Origin: CAIWHR01 sp963726775
Lineage (GTDB): Bacteria > Pseudomonadota > Gammaproteobacteria > Burkholderiales > Casimicrobiaceae
Direction: 5' to 3'
Assembly: GCA_963726775.1 (NCBI GenBank)
Contig: CAVSDL010000001.1
Span: 992,001-1,056,000 of the forward strand
DNA: 64,000 bases
Shown here: piece by piece, positions 1-7,233 of the stretch
Layout: every line of letters begins with the position of its first letter
How positions within the stretch are numbered: position 1 is the first letter of the stretch
The notes under the pieces: model-generated
Seen by the model: only the letters and a program-made list of their open reading frames with translations
Databases searched by the model: none
Told to the model about the DNA's origin: nothing
Translations under genes and position numbers: made by a program

Positions 1-32
1 TTGCCGCGATCTCGAAATTCCGGCCCCATGAC
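1..32 (+). other. tail of an upstream integron cassette
   Basis: These bases precede the first attC and must be the 3' end of a cassette that starts left of the window. Too little is left to identify a product. Confidence 0.4.
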
Positions 33-116
33 GCCCAACCCGGCGCTCAACCGGACGTCCCGCACGCGCGGCTTCGCCGGGCGCAGCGGGCCGCCGGTTA
101 GCTTGATTCGTTGGGG
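33..116 (+). repeat. attC site 1
   Basis: R'' GCCCAAC at 33-39, hairpin arms ACCGGACGTCCCGC and GGGCCGCCGGTTAGC, R' GTTGGGG at 110-116. 84 bp, standard class for this array. Confidence 0.9.
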
Positions 117-119
117 CTC

Positions 120-548
120 ATGGCGTTCGCCCTTCGGCGTTTCCTTTGTCCTTCGGCCAGCGTCGGCGCCAATGCCGGTCGTGCCATTGCATCGCTCCGC
201 GGTTACGCCGCCTCACCGCGTGTGCTCGTCGGCCGTTGTGCCGCGGTCAACAGTGCCGTGCGTCGGCTTGTCGCCAGCCTTCGTTCGCCGCGTCTTCCGC
301 GTAACGTGTCGCAGCGGTGTGCCGGTATCGGGTGCACCATGATGAAGGTCAGTGCTCCCATTGGCGCACCGCGTGCCGTGCGCTTCCGACGCGAAATCGC
401 TGGCCGTCGTGTTGCCCGCGCTGGCTTCGGTTGGGCGGTGAGCGCGGGTGCCGCCCTGCGCCCCAACCCGGCGGTCGAGCGGACGCGCCGTTACATGGCT
501 TCTCTTTCCGAACCACAGTGGCGGCGCGCCGCTCACCTTGATCGTTAG
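120..548 (+). CDS. hypothetical protein of repeated cassette family 1, copy A (coding status uncertain)
   Basis: An open frame of 142 codons fills the cassette and runs through its own attC, stopping at the TAG inside R'. The product would be Arg/Ala-rich with no domain I recognise. A second copy lies at 5795-6223; the 344-bp cores match without net indels at about 85% identity. A hand count of differences gives about 14, 19 and 18 at codon positions 1, 2 and 3, so this frame shows no sign of protein-level constraint. It could instead be a non-coding or structured element. The ATG at 120 was chosen because a longer start would lie in the preceding attC. Confidence 0.3.
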   Translation: MAFALRRFLCPSASVGANAGRAIASLRGYAASPRVLVGRCAAVNSAVRRLVASLRSPRLPRNVSQRCAGIGCTMMKVSAPIGAPRAVRFRREIAGRRVARAGFGWAVSAGAALRPNPAVERTRRYMASLSEPQWRRAAHLDR

Positions 549-550
549 GC
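461..550 (+). repeat. attC site 2 (long class)
   Basis: R'' CCCCAAC at 461-467, R' GTTAGGC at 544-550. The central part (GAGCGGACGCGCCG ... GGCGGCGCGCCGCTC) differs from the common type and is shared with site 10. Confidence 0.85.
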
Positions 551-563
551 CTAGCACTCCATC

Positions 564-1151
564 GTGCGCGCATTAACAATCATGGGTGTCTCAATCGGGC
601 TCACGAGTTGCGGGCCGCAAATTGATTCGTCGATTGCTAACCTAAGCCGTACCGAAGAAAATCGTGTGGTACTTGCTTCGACTTCTGTCGCCCTTACAAA
701 AGCGCCTCTTTCACTTACGTCCAAGGAGCCGATGATGGTGCTTGGTGAGTGGACTTCGGTTTGCTTGGTGATGCGGGGCGACGTTCCATCCTCCGCGCAA
801 CCATTAATGGACGCGGCTCTTGCCAATGAGCTGCACGGCTCGTCGGTGACTGTCGTGGTGCAAACCACCGACGGATTGGAAAAGATGCTTAGGCCACCGC
901 TTGTCGGTTGGCGAAAGCATGGAGTAGTTCTACCCAACGATGAACTCGCGGGTTGCGCCAGCGCAAGTTGCGACGCCCGCCTTCCCAAAGGCGCGGTCGT
1001 GAAGAGTATTGAGGTATCTGCTCAACCAAACCTGGATATTAAGGGCATCTACTGGGTATCGACGTCCGATCTCCCTAGACCAGTAGGCCCGTCGCCTTCG
1101 GTGTCGACGTCATCAGGGGCCAGGTCCGATGGCTGCGGTCGCGCCGGCTAG
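564..1151 (+). CDS. putative lipoprotein, unknown function
   Basis: 195 codons from GTG, 13 bases after an attC R' box. The N-terminus is a short hydrophobic stretch ending in a lipobox-like LTSC about 16 residues in, so a secreted lipoprotein is likely. The rest has no family I recognise. An alternative ATG seven codons in would still keep the lipobox. The stop is one base before R'' of the cassette's own attC. Base composition is more A+T rich than the core genes at the right of the window, as expected for captured cassettes. Confidence 0.6.
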   Translation: MRALTIMGVSIGLTSCGPQIDSSIANLSRTEENRVVLASTSVALTKAPLSLTSKEPMMVLGEWTSVCLVMRGDVPSSAQPLMDAALANELHGSSVTVVVQTTDGLEKMLRPPLVGWRKHGVVLPNDELAGCASASCDARLPKGAVVKSIEVSAQPNLDIKGIYWVSTSDLPRPVGPSPSVSTSSGARSDGCGRAG

Positions 1152-1215
1152 GCCTATCCCGTCGTTCAACCGGACGTCCCGCAAGCGGGCCGCCGGTTAA
1201 CTTGTTTCGTTAGCC
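1152..1215 (+). repeat. attC site 3 (short class)
   Basis: R'' GCCTATC (one mismatch to GCCTAAC), R' GTTAGCC at 1209-1215. 64 bp; the apical part of the hairpin is missing compared with the 84-bp class. Confidence 0.8.
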
Positions 1216-1237
1216 AACGATCACCTGGCGCTGGCGC

Positions 1238-1243
1238 TATAAT
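1238..1243 (+). promoter_or_regulatory. -10 box of the toxin-antitoxin cassette
   Basis: Perfect TATAAT between the preceding attC and the antitoxin ATG. No convincing -35 at 17 bp. TA cassettes commonly carry their own promoter, which fits. Confidence 0.4.
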
Positions 1244-1269
1244 CGCTGCCTTAGAAACTGAGGTGCCCC

Positions 1270-1470
1270 ATGAGTAAGATTGACGATCTCGAACGCCAGA
1301 TCCAAGCGCTGTCGACCACAGAGCTAGCGACATTCCGTAGATGGTTCGCGGGGTTTGACGCGGCGGAATGGGATCGCCAACTCGAAGCCGATGCGAAAGC
1401 GGGAAAGCTTGATGCCTTGGGCGAACGTGCACGCCAAGCCCACGCATCAGGCACGTCGTCGAAGCTTTGA
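1270..1470 (+). CDS. putative antitoxin of a RelE/ParE-type toxin-antitoxin pair
   Basis: 66 residues, charged and helical, starting MSKIDDLERQIQALS. The first half has the look of the short antitoxins that precede this toxin type; the C-terminal part (residues 40-66) is rich in charged residues. A purine-rich GAGG lies 7-8 bases upstream of the ATG. The stop TGA overlaps the TTG start of the toxin gene (TTGA), so the two are translationally coupled. Assignment as antitoxin rests on size, position and the recognisable toxin partner rather than on a strong sequence motif. Confidence 0.75.
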   Translation: MSKIDDLERQIQALSTTELATFRRWFAGFDAAEWDRQLEADAKAGKLDALGERARQAHASGTSSKL

Positions 1471-1721
1471 ATCACTACGCGTCGCCGGATTTCTGGGCCC
1501 TTTACCGGGCCCTCCCCGCCGAAGTACGGGCCCTCGCCGACAAATCGTTTGTTTTTCTCAAGTCGGACGCGCAGCACCCGTCGCTTCATCTGAAAAGGGT
1601 TGGCGAGTATTTCTCGGTTCGTGTCGGCCTGTTCTATCGGGCACTCGGCGTCGAGGTCAAAGATGGCGTCTTGTGGTTCTGGATTGGTACCCACGCCGAG
1701 TACGACAAGATCGTTGGCTAA
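1467..1721 (+). CDS. RelE/ParE-family toxin
   Basis: 84 residues matching a widespread RelE/ParE-fold toxin family: FWALYRALP near the N-terminus, HPSLHLKRVG in the middle, VRVGLFYRALG and WFWIGTHAEYD at the C-terminus. Toxins of this fold either cleave ribosome-bound mRNA or poison gyrase; the sequence alone does not say which. Start is TTG overlapping the antitoxin stop. Its own stop TAA is supplied by the R'' box of the cassette's attC, so the end of the gene and the recombination site overlap. Full length for the family. Confidence 0.88.
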   Translation: MNHYASPDFWALYRALPAEVRALADKSFVFLKSDAQHPSLHLKRVGEYFSVRVGLFYRALGVEVKDGVLWFWIGTHAEYDKIVG

Positions 1722-1798
1722 CCTGGCGCTCAACCGGACGTCCCGCATGCGGGGCTGCGCCCCGGCAGCGGGCCGCCGGTTAGCTTGATTCGTTAGGC
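1716..1798 (+). repeat. attC site 4
   Basis: R'' GGCTAAC at 1716-1722 (contains the toxin stop codon), R' GTTAGGC at 1792-1798. 83 bp. Confidence 0.9.
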
Positions 1799-1801
1799 GT
1801 C

Positions 1802-2371
1802 TTGAACTCTCCCGTGCAACTCGTTCGTCCTACGCAAAGCCATCTCGCAAGCTACGTTGCGGCCCTCGCACGCGGATGGTCCGCAGACACCATCCGCGGA
1901 GAAGTTGCCGCGCATGAGGAACTGGCGAAAATCGATCTAGATGCTGGGGCATTCATCGCGAGCCTGGACGATCGGGAGGCGAAGGGAGCACCGGCGAAGC
2001 TTCCAGACGGCTCGTTTGCCGCCCGAATTCCAGGCTTTCGACGTTGGCTTTGGGACGACGAGTTCGTGGGAAGCATTAGTTTCCGCTGGCAGCCCGGAAC
2101 TACGGCCCTTCCGCCGCACTGTTTAGGACACATTGGGTATGCGGTTGTTCCGTGGAAGCAAGGTAAGGGTTACGCAACACTCGCACTAAAGCTCTTGCTT
2201 CCGGAAGCTGCCGCCGAAGGGTTGCCGTATGTCGAGATCTCCACAGATCCCGAGAATGTCGCATCGCAGCGCGTCATCCTGGCCAACGGAGGTACTCTGG
2301 TAGAACACTTCACCAAGCCACCTCAATTCGGCAGCAAGCCTGGTCTGAGATACCGCATCGCCCTGCCATGA
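1802..2371 (+). CDS. GNAT family N-acetyltransferase
   Basis: 189 residues starting with TTG just after attC. The C-terminal half has the GNAT fold signature: FVGSISFRW (beta4), GHIGYAVVPWKQGKGYATLALKLLL (beta4-alpha3 with the acetyl-CoA pyrophosphate-binding Q-G-K-G-Y-A), and YVEISTDPENVASQRVILANGG (beta5-alpha4). Close in type to the small cassette acetyltransferases that modify unknown small molecules; substrate not predictable. Sole gene of its cassette. Confidence 0.9.
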   Translation: MNSPVQLVRPTQSHLASYVAALARGWSADTIRGEVAAHEELAKIDLDAGAFIASLDDREAKGAPAKLPDGSFAARIPGFRRWLWDDEFVGSISFRWQPGTTALPPHCLGHIGYAVVPWKQGKGYATLALKLLLPEAAAEGLPYVEISTDPENVASQRVILANGGTLVEHFTKPPQFGSKPGLRYRIALP

Positions 2372-2375
2372 AGAC

Positions 2376-2459
2376 GCCTAACCCGTCGCTCAACGCGGAC
2401 GTCCCGCATACGTGGGCTGCGCCCACGGGCGGGCCGCCGGTTAGCTTGTTTCGTTAGGG
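2376..2459 (+). repeat. attC site 5
   Basis: R'' GCCTAAC at 2376-2382, R' GTTAGGG at 2453-2459. 84 bp. Confidence 0.9.
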
Positions 2460-2462
2460 CGC

Positions 2463-2975
2463 ATGAAACCCACGCACATCGTTGCGTCCACGCTGCCGTT
2501 CATCGTCAGCGTGGCATGTCTGGCCAATGGCCCAGACTCTAAAACCCGCCTCCTTGCCGATTATTCCTTGACTGTTCCCGCACCCGCCGCTGAGCGTGGT
2601 CGTTTAGTTGCCGAACTTTGCCGCGATGTATGTGACTATTTTGTTGCTCGCAAACTTCATTCCGAAGCCGAAGTATGAGACCTGATGTTCCTTCGACAGT
2701 TTTATTTGGACGAAGACACTCTCGCCGGTGATTTTCGTACCAAGAACGCAGATCATGTATCAGCCGTGTTTCGTGCATATCCGCGACTTTGTGCCGCCGT
2801 CTCCGATGAGAGCTTCAGGGCGAAGTGTCTCATCGGGAAGCTCGCGGACCGCAACGGGGTTACTTATGCGTTTGTTCGCTACGATGAAGGGTATCGCTGC
2901 GAGGTTCCTGGCAATATCAATAATGAGACCTTGAGTAAGAAGAGCAAGTGTGCGCGTTACAAACATGCGCCCTAA
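2463..2975 (+). pseudogene. exported protein gene interrupted by an in-frame TGA
   Basis: The frame opens with ATG at 2463 and a hydrophobic N-terminus (LPFIVSVACLA, signal-like), reads to TGA at 2676-2678, then continues open in the same frame to the TAA in the attC at 2973-2975. Joined, it would give about 170 residues. The part after the TGA contains cysteines and aromatic residues (FLRQFYLDED, YAFVRYDEGYRC) and fills the cassette up to the attC, so a single ancestral gene broken by a nonsense change is the simplest reading. Re-initiation at ATG 2685, six bases after the stop, is an alternative. Function unknown. Confidence 0.65.
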
Positions 2976-3053
2976 CCTGTCGCTCAACGCGGACGTCCCG
3001 CATGCGGGGCTGCGCCCCGGCAGCGGGCCGCCGGTTAGCTTGGTTCGTTAGGC
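2970..3053 (+). repeat. attC site 6
   Basis: R'' CCCTAAC at 2970-2976, R' GTTAGGC at 3047-3053. 84 bp. Confidence 0.9.
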
Positions 3054-3056
3054 CGC

Positions 3057-3262
3057 ATGATCCGTCCGCGTCCCAGTCTGTCCGAATTCCTGGCGGCACG
3101 CCTTGGGCCGGCGTCGCCGAGAACCTTGGTGGTCCACATGTTTTCGCGGTCGTTTACGGCGCCTAGCTTCCGTGCCTTCTGGCATTACTGGAATCCGATC
3201 TATGCCTACGGCTTGTTCTATTTTTGCTATGTACCCTTGCGAGCGGTCGCACCAAAGGCATT
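3057..3262 (+). pseudogene. 5' part of a polytopic membrane protein gene split by insertion sequences
   Basis: Starts at ATG directly after attC 6 and reads about 68 host codons (FWHYWNPIYAYGLFYFCYVPLR), an aromatic-rich membrane segment resembling acyltransferase-like membrane proteins. It then runs into insertion-sequence DNA. The missing continuation is recognisable at 4484-4758: joining APKA to LVATFAICGFFLHDLAVW restores a smooth membrane protein. The gene is therefore interrupted, and the exact junction is uncertain by a few bases. Confidence 0.7.
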
Positions 3263-3275
3263 GTGCCAGGGACGA

Positions 3276-3713
3276 TGCGCCAAATTTCTTGGGATCTAGA
3301 GGCATTGTTTCGCTGGCTGGCTGATGCTCATAGCGGACACTGGGGGCGGAGGGTTCGAGGTCGCGCCAACGGGTCAGCCCGGCGCGGATCAGGACGCGGC
3401 TGACGGTACTGTCCGAGACGCCAGGCTGCGGGCGATGCGGGCCTGGGTCAACAAGCGCCGGCGCAATTCGACGATCGCCAAGGCGCACTCGGGCGCGATG
3501 GCGCGCGGGCTCACCCGCGGGCGCGAGGATGCGTCGCGCAACCCAGCGGGAGCCTGCGCCAGGAAGCGCCCCAGCCACTTGCGCGCGGACGGCGAACTCA
3601 CACGATGCGCCGCAGCGAGCGATCACCGGTGTTATTCCCCGTCCAACGCTGTCGCACACGTCAATTCTTTGCCGACGGACGAAAGTGAGTCCGGATTCTT
3701 GCGCGGTATGCAT
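3276..3713 (-). pseudogene. IS481-family transposase, N-terminal fragment
   Basis: Reading the minus strand with at least two frameshifts gives typical IS481 N-terminal features: a helix-turn-helix region followed by ARKWLGRFLAQ, a Ser/Arg-Pro rich linker (DASSRPRVSPR), IVELRRRLLTQARIARSL, then STVSRVLIRAGL and DPKKFGA, which corresponds to the start of the catalytic domain. It stops there at the host gene junction. Not functional. Confidence 0.75.
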
Positions 3714-3754
3714 GCGCGATGCGCGCCTGGGGAGCGCGCGATCGGCTTGCACCT

Positions 3755-4426
3755 CCCAGTCGCGTCGCCCAAGACTTCATCCTCAGCCCCATGCAGCAAC
3801 TGCGGCAACACGTTCTGATCCGACTCCCGCGCCGTAGTAGTGACCAACGTATGGACCAGCCCCGAGTCCAGATCGACACCGATATGCGCCTTCATGCCAA
3901 AGTGCCAAGTGTTGCGCTTCTTCGTCTGGCTCATGTCCGGATCGCGCGCCCGGTCCCGGTTCTTGGTCGACGGCGGCGCGCTGATGATGGTGGCATCGAC
4001 AATCGTGCCTTGGTGCAACAGCAGTCCACGTTCGGTCAGCAGCAGGCCCACGTCCCGAAACAATTGCTCGGTCAGACTGTGCTTCTCCAGCAGGTGCCGG
4101 AACTTCAGGATCGTGGTTTCGTCGGGCACCGGGTCATCCATCAGGTTGATCCCGGCGAAGCGCCGCATCGACTCCGAATCAATCAGCATCTCTTCCATCG
4201 CCGGGTCCGACAGGTTAAACCACTGCTGCAACAGATAGATCCTCAACATCCGCTCCAGCGGCATCGGCCGCCGGCCCAGTCCCGCCTTTGGGTAATGTGG
4301 CTCGATCAGCGCCAGCCACCTCGTCCACGGCACCACCTGATTCATCTCAGCCAGAAATTTCTCGCGTCGAGTTCGCTTCTTCTTGGCGGCATATTCGAGA
4401 TCAGCAAAAGTGCTTTGTTTCATCAC
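3755..4426 (-). pseudogene. IS5-family transposase, C-terminally truncated
   Basis: About 220 recognisable residues: an N-terminal MKQSTFADLEYAAKKK start, the RIYLLQQWFNLSDPAMEEML region, PDETTILKFRHLLE, IVDATIISAPPSTKN (first catalytic Asp) and GMKAHIGVDL. The match ends near VLGDA, after which the frame runs into unrelated sequence, so the C-terminal catalytic part is lost. Start is ATG at 4423 or GTG at 4426. Confidence 0.85.
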
Positions 4427-4431
4427 TCACT

Positions 4432-4471
4432 CCCCGCGGTCGGTGGCGTCACTATGCCATTGACCGCGGGG
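4432..4471. repeat. 40-bp interrupted palindrome upstream of the IS5 transposase start
   Basis: Arms CCCCGCGGTC and GACCGCGGGG with inner TGGC/GCCA, separated by an 8-bp loop. It sits immediately upstream of the transposase start codon, so it could act as a hairpin blocking impinging transcription or as an operator. Role inferred only from position. Confidence 0.6.
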
Positions 4472-4483
4472 ACTTGATCAGAG

Positions 4484-4758
4484 TTTCCCTAGTGGCGACG
4501 TTCGCAATCTGTGGGTTCTTTCTGCATGACCTCGCGGTATGGATATTTGTGAATCACGCTGTACCGACGGTAGCCTTTCCAGTCGTCACAGTGGCGTTCG
4601 TCTTGATAGCGCTGCTGATTCTTGTCAGCGAGCGTGTCGGTTTCACGTTGCGTCGCATGGTTCCTGCCGCCCGAGTTGCTTGTCACATTTTCGCAATTGC
4701 AGGAGCGTTCGCCGTATCTATGTCGCTATTTCTGGTGATATCCAGCCATGCGGCCTAA
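4484..4758 (+). pseudogene. 3' part of the split membrane protein gene
   Basis: Continuation of the frame opened at 3057. It encodes three to four hydrophobic segments (LVATFAICGFFLHDLAVW, VVTVAFVLIALLILV, FAIAGAFAVSMSLFLVI) and ends with Ala-Ala and the TAA of attC R''. Without the insert the protein would be about 160 residues. Confidence 0.7.
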
Positions 4759-4835
4759 CCCGGCGCTCAACTGGACGTCCCGCCTGCGGGGCTTCGCCCT
4801 GGCAGCGGGCCGCCGGTTAGCTTGATTCGTTAGGC
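4753..4835 (+). repeat. attC site 7
   Basis: R'' GCCTAAC at 4753-4759, R' GTTAGGC at 4829-4835. 83 bp. Confidence 0.9.
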
Positions 4836-5044
4836 CCCGAAAACGTTATTGCACTCGCTCTGGATCGTCCATCTATCACGTCGCGTTCTTCCGGCTCCTG
4901 GCGTAATCTGTGCGCGTCCCCGCGCCAATAGTTCTGTCGCGTCTCTGGCCGGTGCCTGTGCGTGGCGTCGTAATCGCGCCTTCGTTGGGAGGTCGTGCCG
5001 ATGCGAATCACAATGAGCGGTTGTGCCATTTCGCAATGCTCGTG
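4836..5044. repeat. repeated cassette family 2, copy A (ORF-poor)
   Basis: A 209-bp cassette body without a convincing gene. It is homologous to 7456-7571, 13837-14048 and 15662-15803. The best conserved block reads TGGCGTCGTAATCGCGCC followed by TTCGTTGGGAGG. The longest + frame starts at a TTG and gives 55 codons. Differences between copies A and C are spread over all codon positions, so coding is not supported. It may be a structured RNA, a promoter cassette or a decayed gene. Confidence 0.6.
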
Positions 5045-5108
5045 GCCTAACCCGGCGTTCAACCGGACGTCCCGCAAGCGGGCCGCCGGTTAACTTGATT
5101 CGTTAGCC
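5045..5108 (+). repeat. attC site 8 (short class)
   Basis: R'' GCCTAAC at 5045-5051, R' GTTAGCC at 5102-5108. 64 bp. Confidence 0.88.
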
Positions 5109-5110
5109 TC

Positions 5111-5707
5111 ATGAGACTAGTCGCTGTCCTGTTGGTCACGCTATTGGCAGGATGTGTCGCGGTGACCAAACGTTACTACGTGCCACGGGATGTTGCCATG
5201 ATCGAAAGCGGGACTGTTTGCGGGTCCGTGCCTTGGGGTCGCGCACGCATTCCAATCGCGTCAAATATTTTCGCGTCCGTCGACGTTGTCCCGCGTAATG
5301 GTCACATCGATTTGACCATGCAACTGACGTTGCCCCTAGGTACGAATGTCCGATTTGTCGACCCGACAATGCGATTGGAAATTCCGACATCTGGAAAGCG
5401 GTATGTCGCTCCGCTGGGACCATTCCAACTCTCCGTTTATGGCGGCGCTGGTACTCCTGGGCACCATGAGCATTTCGATCCGGCCGCGGTTCTGGAGGGT
5501 CGTGGTCGAAATGCAGCCCTCGCGACGCTGGACACTCCATATTTGAAGACGGACTTATTCATTTCTGACGCAAGCGTTATTGCGGAGCCGTCGGACGCAT
5601 TGGTATTGACGTTTCCGGCGGTTGAAGTTAACGGTCGGGGAGTCGACGCTCAAAAGATCCCGTTGCGCCTTGTCGCGCAGTTAGGTTACAAGACGTGTGT
5701 TCAGTGA
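5111..5707 (+). CDS. putative lipoprotein, unknown function
   Basis: 198 residues from ATG three bases after attC. N-terminus MRLVAVLLVTLLAGC is a canonical lipoprotein signal with lipobox LAGC, so the mature protein begins at Cys15 and is probably anchored in the inner or outer membrane. The remaining 180 residues are beta-rich in appearance (alternating hydrophobic residues around PTMRLEIPTSG, PFQLSVYGG, ALVLTFPAVEVNG) with no family I recognise. Sole gene of its cassette. Confidence 0.8.
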   Translation: MRLVAVLLVTLLAGCVAVTKRYYVPRDVAMIESGTVCGSVPWGRARIPIASNIFASVDVVPRNGHIDLTMQLTLPLGTNVRFVDPTMRLEIPTSGKRYVAPLGPFQLSVYGGAGTPGHHEHFDPAAVLEGRGRNAALATLDTPYLKTDLFISDASVIAEPSDALVLTFPAVEVNGRGVDAQKIPLRLVAQLGYKTCVQ

Positions 5708-5708
5708 G

Positions 5709-5791
5709 GCCTAACCCGGCGCTCAACCGGACGACCCGCTCGCGGGGCTTCGCCCCGCCAGTGGGTCGCCGGTTAGCTTGATCCGTTGGGG
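5709..5791 (+). repeat. attC site 9
   Basis: R'' GCCTAAC at 5709-5715, R' GTTGGGG at 5785-5791. 83 bp. Confidence 0.9.
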
Positions 5792-5794
5792 CTC

Positions 5795-6223
5795 ATGGCG
5801 TTCGACCTTCGGCGTTTCCTTTGTCCTTCGGCCAGCGTCGGCGCCAGTGCCGGTCGTGCCTTTGCATCGTTCCGCGATTTCGCCGCCTCACCGCGTGTAC
5901 TCACCGATCGTTCTGCCTCCGCCAACGGTGCCGTGCGTCGGCTCGCCGCCAACCTTCGCTCGCCGCGTTGCCCGCGTAACGTGGCGCAGCGTTCTGCCAG
6001 TATCGGGCGTGCCATCATGATGGTCAGTGCCCAGGTTGGTGTGACTCGTGCCGTGCGCTCCCGATACGAAACCGCTGGCCGTCGCGCTGCCCGCGCCGGC
6101 TTCGGTTGGGCGGTGAGAGCTCGTGCCGCCCTGCGCCCCAACCCGGCGGTCGAGCGGACGCGCCGATACATGGCTTCATCTTCCGAACCGCGGCGGCGGC
6201 GCGCCGCTCACCTTATCCGTTAG
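5795..6223 (+). CDS. hypothetical protein of repeated cassette family 1, copy B (coding status uncertain)
   Basis: Same length and layout as copy A at 120-548: 142 codons from an ATG three bases after attC, reading through its own attC to the TAG in R'. The first 90 bases are almost identical to copy A, then substitutions accumulate evenly over codon positions. Long frames are open on the opposite strand too, which is common at this GC content. Real duplication, doubtful gene. Confidence 0.3.
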   Translation: MAFDLRRFLCPSASVGASAGRAFASFRDFAASPRVLTDRSASANGAVRRLAANLRSPRCPRNVAQRSASIGRAIMMVSAQVGVTRAVRSRYETAGRRAARAGFGWAVRARAALRPNPAVERTRRYMASSSEPRRRRAAHLIR

Positions 6224-6225
6224 AG
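6136..6225 (+). repeat. attC site 10 (long class)
   Basis: R'' CCCCAAC at 6136-6142, R' GTTAGAG at 6219-6225. 90 bp, same subtype as site 2. Confidence 0.85.
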
Positions 6226-6228
6226 CCC

Positions 6229-6690
6229 ATGCGCTGGCTCAGTCTCGTCTTCGCATTCGTGCTGCTCGTCGCAGCCATCTTCGGCTTCTTCGGTGGGCTG
6301 GGGCCGCTCATGGCCATTGGCGATTACTCCGAGGCTTGGGCGCTTGCGGCGCCGGTTGTCTGGGCAATTGCCATTGCTTACCTCGGAGTCTTCTACGGTG
6401 GCATCTTCTGTTGTGTTGTCTTTTTCCGCGGTTTTCGTCGAGCCTTTGCAGAGGCCCTTGACCGCCGCCCGCTGTTGGGCGACTGGTTAGTGGCGGCGGG
6501 CCATACGGCACTCGCGGCCAGCGCGGTCAATGCGGCGCTTTGGCGCATGCAGTTGGTTGGCGTGTGGGATCTGTTCTATCTCTTGCTCATGGTTGCAGCA
6601 GTTCTATACTCGGCCGGTCTCGGCGCATTGGCTCTAACCTTGCGTTCAACCGGACCCGCCTCCGGCGGGCCGGTTAACTTAATCCGTTAG
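6229..6690 (+). CDS. small integral membrane protein, C-terminus encoded by attC
   Basis: 153 residues. Predicted membrane segments: LSLVFAFVLLVAAIFGFFGG (residues 4-23), WALAAPVVWAIAIAYLGVFYGGIF (37-60), and two more around LVAAGHTALAASAVNAALW and LFYLLLMVAAVLYSAGLGALAL. The frame does not stop before the attC; the last 18 residues are translated from the attC itself and the stop is the TAG of R'. No family recognised. Start is the ATG four bases after the preceding attC. Confidence 0.7.
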   Translation: MRWLSLVFAFVLLVAAIFGFFGGLGPLMAIGDYSEAWALAAPVVWAIAIAYLGVFYGGIFCCVVFFRGFRRAFAEALDRRPLLGDWLVAAGHTALAASAVNAALWRMQLVGVWDLFYLLLMVAAVLYSAGLGALALTLRSTGPASGGPVNLIR

Positions 6691-6692
6691 GC
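6632..6692 (+). repeat. attC site 11 (short class)
   Basis: R'' CTCTAAC at 6632-6638, R' GTTAGGC at 6686-6692. 61 bp. Confidence 0.85.
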
Positions 6693-6707
6693 GGCATCAA
6701 AATCGGA

Positions 6708-7142
6708 GTGGCACGCACTGTGAGCAGCGAAGCGTTGTTGGGCAGTTGCCTCTGTGGCGCCGTTACCTATCGTGTGAAAGCACCATTCAAGCAGCTTGCT
6801 CACTGTCACTGCCAACGTTGCCGCAAGGCGACGGGCACGGGCCATGCTACGAATCTCTACGTTGAACGCGGGAAGTTCGAATGGCTGACCGGCCAAGAAC
6901 GCACTGCTCGCTACGATCTGCCGACAGCCAACAGCTTCGCGACAACGTTTTGCCGAACTTGTGGCTCACCACTTCCTCATCACACTCGTAGTGGTCGCAC
7001 GGTGGTCGTTCCCGCCGGCTCACTGGACGATGACCCACCCGTTTCGCCACAAGCGCATCTTTTCTGGGAATCGCGAGCAACTTGGGCCTGTTCGGGCGAA
7101 GGCGTGCCAAAATTTGCCACCTATCCGGACTGGTGGACATGA
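6708..7142 (+). CDS. GFA-family (CENP-V/GFA fold) zinc protein
   Basis: 144 residues from GTG. Zinc-binding motifs in the usual order: GSCLCG (residues 12-17), CHCQRCRK (34-40) and FCRTCGS (about 83-88), then PAGSLDDDP, typical of the glutathione-dependent formaldehyde-activating enzyme family. Most family members of this size have no proven activity, so formaldehyde activation should not be assumed. One of seven such genes in the window. Confidence 0.9.
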   Translation: MARTVSSEALLGSCLCGAVTYRVKAPFKQLAHCHCQRCRKATGTGHATNLYVERGKFEWLTGQERTARYDLPTANSFATTFCRTCGSPLPHHTRSGRTVVVPAGSLDDDPPVSPQAHLFWESRATWACSGEGVPKFATYPDWWT

Positions 7143-7146
7143 TGCC

Positions 7147-7230
7147 GCCTAACCCATCGTTCAACCGGACGCCCCGCCTGCGGCACTGCGTGTCCGCAGT
7201 CGGTTCGCCGGTTAACTTGATTCGTTAGGC
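7147..7230 (+). repeat. attC site 12
   Basis: R'' GCCTAAC at 7147-7153, R' GTTAGGC at 7224-7230. 84 bp. Confidence 0.9.
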
Positions 7231-7233
7231 CCC

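Larger units (their letters stand above)
3263..4483 (-). mobile_element. mosaic insertion: IS481-type fragment joined to a truncated IS5-family element
   Basis: From right to left the insert carries the N-terminal two-thirds of an IS5-family transposase, then the N-terminal part of an IS481-type transposase, both on the minus strand and both broken. Neither has its C-terminus. No clear matching terminal repeats or target duplication could be found at the two host junctions, so I infer nested insertion followed by deletion. Confidence 0.7.

Noticed and set aside
461..550. Peptides of the type PNPALNRT or PNPAVERT as a conserved protein motif
   Set aside because: They are translations of the attC left arm (CCCAACCCGGCGCTCAACCG) in one frame and occur wherever a frame runs into an attC.
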